Below, in pieces: positions 1-6,327 of a stretch of DNA of 14,366 nt. The stretch is taken from contig CAIPVD010000337.1 in the NCBI GenBank assembly GCA_903868375.1, forward strand, positions 1-14,366, given 5' to 3'. The position numbers and the translations under genes were made by a program. The number at the start of each line of letters is the position of its first letter. Position 1 is the first letter of the stretch. The notes below the pieces were generated by a model. That model had not been told where the DNA came from. It saw nothing but the letters and a program-made list of their open reading frames with translations, and did no database searches. This DNA is from an uncultured delta proteobacterium. Lineage in GTDB: Bacteria > UBA10199 > GCA-002796325 > 1-14-0-20-49-13.

Positions 1-921
1 GAGGTCGGCAGAAATTTCATGAACAAGCTCTGGAACGCATCGCGCTTCGTCATGATGAACCTCAATTCAACCCAGGAACCCAGAAACCCAGGAACCCAGG
101 AACTTTCTTTAGCCGATAAATGGATCATCAACCGCCTTCAGCACACATTAAAGGAAGTCAACAAGGCGCTCGACCATTACCAGTTCGATACGGCGGCGCA
201 TGCGATCTACCAGTTCGTCTGGGGCGAATATTGTGATTGGTATTTGGAGCTATCCAAATCACAGATACAAAGCAGCGGGACACAGCGCACGCTTCTGCAT
301 GTTCTGGACAACATCCTTCGCATGCTCCATCCGTACGCGCCGTTCATAACCGAAGAGATCTACCAGAACATCCATAAAGGCGCCGACACGATAAATTTTG
401 CGGAATATCCGCAGCCACCGAAAAAGATAGAGTTCGCAAAAGAGGCTGCGGAACTACAAACCGTGATGGATATCATCACCGCGATTAGAAATATCCGAGG
501 CGAGCACAACGTATCGCCAGCTAAAAAGATCAGCGTAACGGTTCGAGTTCACGACAAGGCAGTTCTAAAGATCGTAGATAAGGACCAAAATCTCGTTAAA
601 GATCTCGCAAGGGTTGAAGAACTAACGATAGTCTTAGGCGGCGAAGGGGTAAAGAAAAGTGCAACCGCCGTTGCAGGCAAGGCCGACATATTCGTACCGC
701 TCGCGGGACTTATCGACGTAAATGCGGAAAAGACAAGGCTTGGCAGGGAGATCGAACGCGTGCAGAAATTCATTGGATCGATGGAAGGGAAGCTTTCGAA
801 CAAGGGTTTCGTCGACCGCGCTCCTAAAGAAGTGGTACAGAAGGAACGCGATAAGCTTGACGAAACAAAATCGGAGCTTCAAAAATTAAAGAGCGCCCTT
901 CACGAACTTGGAACATTATGA
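1..921 (+). CDS. valS: Valine--tRNA ligase, C-terminal part (5' end outside window)
   Basis: Cytoplasmic class Ia synthetase that charges tRNA-Val; only the last 306 codons are here and the frame is open from base 1. The first residues (VGRNF, then NKLWNASRFV) are the conserved segment joining the catalytic core to the anticodon-binding domain, so the ATG at 19 is internal and not a start. The anticodon-binding helical domain follows (LSLADKWI, HPYAPFITEEIYQ, ITAIRNIR). The last ~70 residues (from about local residue 236) are charged and heptad-like, as in the C-terminal coiled-coil arm that contacts tRNA. Oddity: an octamer repeat array at 70-103 is translated as TQEPRNPGTQE exactly at the core/anticodon-domain linker, where other ValS proteins have a short loop. 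The stop overlaps the nadC start (ATGA, 918-921). The identification is secure. Confidence 0.96.
   Translation, partial: EVGRNFMNKLWNASRFVMMNLNSTQEPRNPGTQELSLADKWIINRLQHTLKEVNKALDHYQFDTAAHAIYQFVWGEYCDWYLELSKSQIQSSGTQRTLLHVLDNILRMLHPYAPFITEEIYQNIHKGADTINFAEYPQPPKKIEFAKEAAELQTVMDIITAIRNIRGEHNVSPAKKISVTVRVHDKAVLKIVDKDQNLVKDLARVEELTIVLGGEGVKKSATAVAGKADIFVPLAGLIDVNAEKTRLGREIERVQKFIGSMEGKLSNKGFVDRAPKEVVQKERDKLDETKSELQKLKSALHELGTL
70..103 (+). repeat. Octamer tandem array (ACCCAGGA x4) inside valS
   Basis: Four consecutive 8-bp units, ACCCAGGA, ACCCAGAA, ACCCAGGA and ACCCAGGA, plus a trailing AC; only one base departs from the consensus. The array lies in the valS reading frame and encodes TQEPRNPGTQE in an interdomain linker. 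Because 8 is not a multiple of 3, gain or loss of one or two units would shift the frame. The same unit recurs at 9586-9625 and 14072-14103. Confidence 0.93.
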
Positions 922-1778
922 ACAACATTAAAACCCTAATCAATCTTGCATTAATAGAAGATGCCCTCGTTGGCGACATTACGTCGAACGCCACGATCGA
1001 CAAGAACGCATATGGCAACGCGGTAATAAGAGCAAAGGAAGACATCGTAGTTTCAGGCGCCGATATCGCGGCGTGTGTATTCGAAGAGGTCGACAAAAAG
1101 ATCAAGGTAAAGATAATTTCGCACGACGGTACGAAGATAAAAAAAGGAACGGTGATAATTAAAGCGAGCGGCCCCGTTAGAAGTTTGCTTACGGCAGAGA
1201 GAACCGCGCTTAACTTCATGCAGCATCTTTCCGGCATCGCAACACTCACTGCCAAATTCGTAGATAGCGTAAAGGGAACGAAGGTTAAAATTCTCGACAC
1301 GCGCAAGACAACGCCCGGCTGGCGCATCTTAGAGAAATATGCGGTCCGTTGCGGCGACGGTTACAATCACAGGGTCGGGCTTTACGATATGTACCTTATC
1401 AAAAATAACCACGTAGATGCGGCCGGTTCAGTCACTGAAGCGATCCATTGCGTAAAGCAGCATAGAGTGGAAGGAACGCCGGTAGAAGTCGAAGTCCGTA
1501 ACTTCGATGAACTTGGCGAAGCGGTCGCGGGCGGAGTTGACATAATAATGCTTGATAATTTCACTGTAGCTAACGCCAAAAAAGCGGCCATAAACGTGCA
1601 AAAACTCTGCAAAAAGCTGGGAATTGCCGACAATAACCGCCCAAAGATCGAGATTTCGGGCAATATTACGCTTAAAACCGTCCGCACCTACTCAAAAACA
1701 GGTGCAGACTTTATATCGGTTGGCGCCATTACCCACTCCGCTCCTGCCGTCGATATCCACATGAGAATTTCGCTCTAA
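918..1778 (+). CDS. nadC: Nicotinate-nucleotide pyrophosphorylase (quinolinate phosphoribosyltransferase)
   Basis: Converts quinolinate and PRPP to nicotinate mononucleotide, CO2 and pyrophosphate in de novo NAD synthesis in the cytoplasm. At 286 aa it has the normal family length. Visible hallmarks are ERTALNFMQHLSGIAT (94-109), DTRKTTPG (127-134), the active-site stretch KYAVRCGDGYNHRVGLYDM (140-158) with conserved Arg and His, LIKNNH (160-165), the EVEVRN strand (190-195), MLDNF (211-215) and the C-terminal barrel motifs EISGNI (245-250) and ADFISVGAITHS (263-274). The ATG overlaps the valS stop as ATGA, so translation is probably coupled to valS. No other nad gene is visible nearby. The stop codon lies inside a perfect palindrome that may end transcription. 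Confidence 0.96.
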   Translation: MNNIKTLINLALIEDALVGDITSNATIDKNAYGNAVIRAKEDIVVSGADIAACVFEEVDKKIKVKIISHDGTKIKKGTVIIKASGPVRSLLTAERTALNFMQHLSGIATLTAKFVDSVKGTKVKILDTRKTTPGWRILEKYAVRCGDGYNHRVGLYDMYLIKNNHVDAAGSVTEAIHCVKQHRVEGTPVEVEVRNFDELGEAVAGGVDIIMLDNFTVANAKKAAINVQKLCKKLGIADNNRPKIEISGNITLKTVRTYSKTGADFISVGAITHSAPAVDIHMRISL

Positions 1779-1799
1779 AAAAGTTAGCAACTTTTTTAG
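1775..1799. terminator. Perfect AT-rich palindrome over the nadC stop, possible bidirectional terminator
   Basis: An 11-bp perfect inverted repeat (CTAAAAAAGTT, loop AGC, AACTTTTTTAG). The nadC TAA (1776-1778) is part of the left arm. A short GTT/AAC stem followed by six T's occurs on both strands, so it could act in either direction. The stem is AT-rich and the T-run is part of the arm, unlike a classic GC-rich intrinsic terminator, so termination is only plausible. It is the only terminator-like element between nadC and the P1 gene. Confidence 0.45.
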
Positions 1800-1822
1800 T
1801 GTTGCGCCGATTATAGACGGGT

Positions 1823-3814
1823 ATGACAAGTACTGTACAAATCTTCAATATTTCGGGTGTATTACCTATCACCGGAACTGTCGGCACAACGGAAATCGCT
1901 GTACCACTTGCCGACAATCTGGCGCTGATGGGTGAGCATATGTCTGCTGTAGCCGATCCGCTTCGAAGCACGGAAATGCTAATGCGCTTTGCACCATCCG
2001 CACCCGCATGGGCACGGGAGGAAGATGCTCGGGCGTTCTTAAGTTCGAACGGGGCAACACCTAGCGGTGCGGCAAAATATTTAGCCAATCCAACCGATCC
2101 AAAAGGTGCGGGGACTAGCGACACGGACCTGGCCGACGAATTCTTTAGCGCGATGGGCGGGCACTTAACCGCAGATGAATCCATAGCGATGATGCGTTCT
2201 CATATGGGACTGTTCCCAAGCGATAAGAAAAGAGCTGGTTACCTTTATGCTCTATCGTCACAGTATCAGATAAGCGTTCCGCTTGATTCCGCCACGGCTG
2301 CGCATCACATTTCAACGCTTCACTTTATATCCGAATCTTCGGTTTCGATTCTGGGTGAGGATTACCTTACGAACGCGCCGTTCGATATAGCCAATCATTT
2401 TACGTTAATTCGAAAATGCGCGGAGCGATTTGAACAGAGATTGATCGACGCCGAAAGCCTTACCGATGCAACCAGAAAAGAAGTTGCAGATATCCATTTT
2501 GCTTTCGTAACAAGAGGCGCCCTATATTACGATATAACAAAGGAGAAAAAGCTTGTCCGCGTTCTTACGGCGGCGCCGGCCGCTATTAGCAGGTTAAGGC
2601 ATCTTGGACTGGATAGTAAGGCAGATGAACTTGGTAGGTTCGTAACGAACGCCTCCGAAAAATTTGGCATAGCAAATTCTTCTGAAGAAGAGGTGTTCGC
2701 CAGATATATGGACGACCTTGCCAACTTTGGGGTCGACGAATTTCCCAACATGGAATCCTTTAGAGGAAATTATTATTTAGCGGCACGCGTCTATTCGGCC
2801 TATGCGCGAAAGGCGGCCGAGGAGGAATCGGGCACACTTGAAGATCTGCAGCAGCTGGCGGTCTCTGCGCGAAGATATGGTTTTGCAACCATGGTCATTT
2901 GCGAGAGCGACATGCAGGAACTATTCAATGAAGATGTCGCGCATTTGAGCTCTCTAGAAGAGGTCATTGCAAGGAACGATCTTGATATTAATATCATCGG
3001 CGGCCCATCCGCTCAACTTAGATACATACAACATGCGAACTTACCGGGCAACATGCCACAAATGGCGGCATTTAAGATTTTGTACTGGAGGTCGCAGAGA
3101 GCAGCTCAAATAATAGAGGCACATAGTCATGCCGGTGAAAGCGCTCCACTTCGCTGTGATCTGTGGAACTTGTTCAAGCCTCTGCGCGCCATGAAAGCAG
3201 AACGAGCCGTTCTCGAAAGCGAAGATGCAGATAAAGAAGCACTGGAAATGCTCACCGACATGATGGCGAACCTTGGCGTCTATGGCGCAACTCACTATGA
3301 TCTTCAAGACGGTGATGGTCCGATATCTATGCTACGCATCGTGCCAGATGTCATCGAAAGATACAGGGCACTGGGAGCAGATGCAAAGGCCGAACGACTG
3401 CAAAGATTCGTCGAAGAGAACGCAGTAAAGAATGGAATAACCAACCCTATAATGTGGATACGTGATGTTCATGCACGTTACATTGAAAAGGCCTTAGGTA
3501 ACCTTGCTAAATCAATCGGCCTTCCGGTAGCGGTGGTTGGGATATTAGATTCTCACGACAATTCTTTAGCAGTTATAGCTGGCCTCGGCAATTATCGTTT
3601 CGGTCTGTGGTATATAAAAAAACTTTTTGATGCACTAGATGCGTTCTCACAGCGCAAAGATCTCGCAGGTGCATTTGCGCAACGTATAGATCCAGACTAT
3701 GAAGTTATCGTACACGATCGATTACTTGAAACGATCAGCATGTTGAAGGAGATATCATCCGAGATCGAAAGAGATGGCCGCGCGATTGGAATAATAAAGG
3801 AACAAAATGGCTAG
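1823..3814 (+). CDS. Uncharacterised helical protein P1, two copies of a novel module
   Basis: I do not recognise this 663-aa protein. It has no signal peptide or membrane segment and looks largely alpha-helical. It carries an internal duplication: segment 231-299 (starting RGALYYD, then RLRHLGL, ADELGRFV, KFGI) matches segment 487-557 (GATHYD, then RIVPDVIERYRALG, AERLQRFV, NGI) about 256 residues later. Outside the module, 36-60 (MGEHM...ADP...S) matches P2 39-63, LSSQ...HHISTLHFIS (144-170) matches P2 107-136, and SARRYGFAT (348-356) matches the P2 C-terminus. The first charged residue is Glu24; the N-terminus is rich in T, V, I and G. The ATG is preceded only by a weak GACGGG; TTATAG at 1811-1816 lies where a -10 would make a nearly leaderless message, but no good -35 is seen. 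It overlaps P2 by 8 bp. Coding is convincing from length and homology to P2; function is unknown. Confidence 0.88.
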   Translation: MTSTVQIFNISGVLPITGTVGTTEIAVPLADNLALMGEHMSAVADPLRSTEMLMRFAPSAPAWAREEDARAFLSSNGATPSGAAKYLANPTDPKGAGTSDTDLADEFFSAMGGHLTADESIAMMRSHMGLFPSDKKRAGYLYALSSQYQISVPLDSATAAHHISTLHFISESSVSILGEDYLTNAPFDIANHFTLIRKCAERFEQRLIDAESLTDATRKEVADIHFAFVTRGALYYDITKEKKLVRVLTAAPAAISRLRHLGLDSKADELGRFVTNASEKFGIANSSEEEVFARYMDDLANFGVDEFPNMESFRGNYYLAARVYSAYARKAAEEESGTLEDLQQLAVSARRYGFATMVICESDMQELFNEDVAHLSSLEEVIARNDLDINIIGGPSAQLRYIQHANLPGNMPQMAAFKILYWRSQRAAQIIEAHSHAGESAPLRCDLWNLFKPLRAMKAERAVLESEDADKEALEMLTDMMANLGVYGATHYDLQDGDGPISMLRIVPDVIERYRALGADAKAERLQRFVEENAVKNGITNPIMWIRDVHARYIEKALGNLAKSIGLPVAVVGILDSHDNSLAVIAGLGNYRFGLWYIKKLFDALDAFSQRKDLAGAFAQRIDPDYEVIVHDRLLETISMLKEISSEIERDGRAIGIIKEQNG

Positions 3815-4865
3815 TATAGTTGGCCCAACATTTCAGCCGATCGTAGTAACGCCTGCAACACCTGCGGTTGCCGGAGGCGCGACAGGCGCAACTTCGCCTC
3901 TTGCCAGCTGTTTCGAGCAGATGGGCAGGGAACTTGCTGTGGCAAACGATCCCGTTCAAAGCGCACAAAGATTCGCGGCAATGTTTCCGGCTGCGATGGC
4001 GGTCACGAGCATTGAAACATTTGATAACGGAACAAACGTAAAACATACGATTCTTATGGCCGCTGGCGGAGATCAAGACCTATCAGGGCTTGCCACCGCA
4101 TCAGATAAATTACGTTATATAAACAGCGCCGCTCGTAGACACTTAACGTACGCGATCGAGGCCAAGTCATTGCGGGATGAAGACGCCCATATTGCGGACA
4201 TTCACTGGCTTGCATCGCAGGCAATGCAATTACTGGATGGCGTGGACCTATTAACTTTCACTGGAGATTTGTTTAAAGCATTTCCAGAGGATCCCTACAA
4301 TTTATTGGAAGATCTTCGAAATGCAGCGATGCGGTTCGAGAGGTCGCTTATAGACAAAGGCTCTTTTTCGCCTGAATCGCTAAAAAAAGTAACCGATGTA
4401 CTTGTAGCGCATTTAAAAAAAGGCGCGCTCTTCTATGATATCTTATATAATCGTTCTCCTTCCGAATCTTTCCGCATAATACCCGGCATTATTGCGCGTT
4501 ATAAAAAACTTGGATTAATGGAACAAGCTGCCCAAATTGAAGGCCTACTTGATGCCATCAAAAATAGATTCGGTATCTATGAAGATCCCACCGCATGGGT
4601 ATTAAGCCGAAAGATATCACATTTAAATGAAGATGCTGCCGAATATGTGAAGGGCCAGCAATTGCCGCAGTTTAGCGATAATTATATGCTCGACGCCTGG
4701 TTCTTTTCTGAATGCGCCGCGAGGCTAGATAAGATCGCCGCACAAATAAAAAATACGGCAATAAGGCAGGCTGCAAGAAAACAGGCTATCTCTTTAATGG
4801 CGGCGCGACTCGGATACATGGCAGATGCCGCACGTAGATACGGCATTGCTACCGGAACGATATAG
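3807..4865 (+). CDS. Uncharacterised helical protein P2, single-module paralogue of P1
   Basis: Unrecognised 352-aa protein, homologous to P1 over nearly all its length: MGREL...NDP...S (39-53), a helical stretch LRYINSA (102-108), HIADIHWLASQAMQLLD (128-144), the module GALFYD...FRIIPGIIARYKKLGL...RFGI (206-256) and the ending DAARRYGIAT (340-349), equal to P1 SARRYGFAT. P2 therefore looks like one full copy of the unit that P1 carries twice. The first 36 residues are uncharged and rich in A, P, T, V and G (first charge Glu37), and begin with IVGPTFQPIVV, close to the start of P3. There is no classic signal peptide or transmembrane helix. The ATG lies within the last codons of P1 (8-bp overlap), with AAAGGAA at 3796-3802 as ribosome-binding site, so the two genes are co-translated. 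Function is unknown; a helical scaffold or an exported protein are both possible. Confidence 0.88.
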   Translation: MASIVGPTFQPIVVTPATPAVAGGATGATSPLASCFEQMGRELAVANDPVQSAQRFAAMFPAAMAVTSIETFDNGTNVKHTILMAAGGDQDLSGLATASDKLRYINSAARRHLTYAIEAKSLRDEDAHIADIHWLASQAMQLLDGVDLLTFTGDLFKAFPEDPYNLLEDLRNAAMRFERSLIDKGSFSPESLKKVTDVLVAHLKKGALFYDILYNRSPSESFRIIPGIIARYKKLGLMEQAAQIEGLLDAIKNRFGIYEDPTAWVLSRKISHLNEDAAEYVKGQQLPQFSDNYMLDAWFFSECAARLDKIAAQIKNTAIRQAARKQAISLMAARLGYMADAARRYGIATGTI

Positions 4866-4868
4866 GAG
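4864..4868 (+). promoter_or_regulatory. Ribosome-binding site fixing the P3 start
   Basis: AGGAG overlapping the P2 stop (TAG, 4863-4865) and 4 nt before the ATG at 4873. It makes that ATG the likely start in preference to an in-frame upstream ATG at 4825 inside P2, which has no such site. The N-terminal match of the resulting protein to P2 supports the choice. Confidence 0.75.
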
Positions 4869-4872
4869 CAAA

Positions 4873-6327
4873 ATGATTAACGGAATTGGAACAACATTTC
4901 AGGGAATGGTAATAATGGCAGCGCCACCGACTTCGTTCGCGATGCCGGGTGTACCTGCGTCCACTGGCGCCTCTAGCTTTGAGCTTTCACCGCCAAGGGT
5001 CTCCTTCTTAAGCACTAGTGCAAATGCAGCCATAGGTCCATCTTGGGGAGTAGGCACTATAAATAGATCCCCCGAAGACATTGCGAACGCAGGAGAGGTA
5101 GCGTGCGCTTTAACCTTAAAGTTGATGGGTACAAGCACGGCGCCTCACACCGCAAGTGCATTCGCCGCATTTTTTACTCCGGTTGAACTCAAAACCCTTG
5201 CAAGCGTAAGCAGATTACCGAACACACTTGAAGAAAAGTTCAGGCAGATAACCAATGCACCTTCTGGACAGATACTGCGAGAAACCATTAAGAGAGTAGA
5301 TCGTGTCGGCGACTTTCTTATACAGTTGGCAAAAGTATCTACGGGACATCTTTCAACGATAGCAGACAAACAATGGCAAACTCTTACCCGCGCAATGCTG
5401 CTACTAGACTTAACGGAACTAACGGGAGTTCTCATAAAGGCAGGAAATACGAAAAACGATGCGGCCTTTGCAAACGCGGTCGAAGAGTTAGCAACGAAAA
5501 ACGTTAGCTTCTATAACGCAATGAAACTGACGGACTTTGACAAGCTTATGCTGAAGAGTTTACTCCTTGAAGTAATGGAGGTAGGAGGATATGGCGTTCC
5601 GAGCGATGAAGTCGTCAAAAGAATATTTCCGCTAATCCCCAGCTATTTTGGAGTTGCCGAAGCAATGAAACTTAAAGGTTTGCCGGAAGGCACCAGAGCG
5701 ATGAAGCTTTCCGCAATGATAAAACTTCCATTACTCGCAAAAAAAGCCGTGCCGGCAAACACGGCAGATGGAATCATTGCCGAAATGGAAAAAGTCGCGA
5801 AAGCTGTCGCTGCAGTCAGAAACATTTTATCAACCGAACAAGATGTGCATAAACTTCCAAGCAATATGGCTTCGCAATTCCGAGAAACATTACAACATTC
5901 CGCGCCGGCATCGTGGATAGAAACAATCGAACGACTGGAGAACCGCGATCAGATAGAGCTTTATATGTATGCGGCAACAAGGCAGGTATTTAGTGAAGAG
6001 TCTCGAAGGGCTGCAGCTGCAAGTGACATCCTGAAAAAAATAGGATCGTTTGGTCATACCATTAACACATCGGCATACGAACAGCTGATAAACTTACCTA
6101 TTGCACTACTTGAAAATTTGAACGCCTCCATAGCGGATAGCGAAAGCGGCAGACGCACATACAAGCTACTTACCTATTTAAATATTCTCCTATTGCCTTA
6201 CCTAGAAAGGACTAATCTAGATGCGATCACCGCTATGACAGAACAAGCCACCGCGTATATAGGTGAAATGCCGGAAATGATGCAGGCTGCGCTTCGCGTT
6301 ACTTTGAAGAAGCCTGAAGTTTTATAA
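4873..6327 (+). CDS. Uncharacterised helical protein P3, diverged member of the P1/P2 family
   Basis: Unrecognised protein, 484 aa from the ATG chosen by its AGGAG. The first 37 residues align without gaps to P2: GxTFQ at 6-10, hydrophobic and A/P/T/S-rich to residue 36, first charge Glu37 in both. IADKQW...AMLLLD (163-179) matches P2 IADIHW...AMQLLD. NVSFYN (210-215) followed by RIFPLI (250-255) and a KLKGL segment resembles GALFYD and RIIPGI, with an insertion of roughly 25 residues and Asp replaced by Asn. The remaining ~200 residues are helical with no match I can see. There is no transmembrane helix or known motif. It is the last gene of the P1-P2-P3 unit; its 3' end overlaps that of the convergent mltD by 29 bp. 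Coding status is firm; the family link is good at the N-terminus and weaker further in. Confidence 0.85.
   Translation: MINGIGTTFQGMVIMAAPPTSFAMPGVPASTGASSFELSPPRVSFLSTSANAAIGPSWGVGTINRSPEDIANAGEVACALTLKLMGTSTAPHTASAFAAFFTPVELKTLASVSRLPNTLEEKFRQITNAPSGQILRETIKRVDRVGDFLIQLAKVSTGHLSTIADKQWQTLTRAMLLLDLTELTGVLIKAGNTKNDAAFANAVEELATKNVSFYNAMKLTDFDKLMLKSLLLEVMEVGGYGVPSDEVVKRIFPLIPSYFGVAEAMKLKGLPEGTRAMKLSAMIKLPLLAKKAVPANTADGIIAEMEKVAKAVAAVRNILSTEQDVHKLPSNMASQFRETLQHSAPASWIETIERLENRDQIELYMYAATRQVFSEESRRAAAASDILKKIGSFGHTINTSAYEQLINLPIALLENLNASIADSESGRRTYKLLTYLNILLLPYLERTNLDAITAMTEQATAYIGEMPEMMQAALRVTLKKPEVL

Noticed and set aside
4825..4872. An in-frame upstream ATG giving P3 16 more residues
   Set aside because: It lies inside P2 without a ribosome-binding site; the ATG at 4873 has AGGAG and gives an N-terminus matching P2.
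1823..6327. P1-P3 as a prophage, toxin-antitoxin or CRISPR-linked defence module
   Set aside because: No integrase, capsid, nuclease, helicase, toxin or other diagnostic motif is visible in the three proteins, and no repeats or attachment sites flank them.
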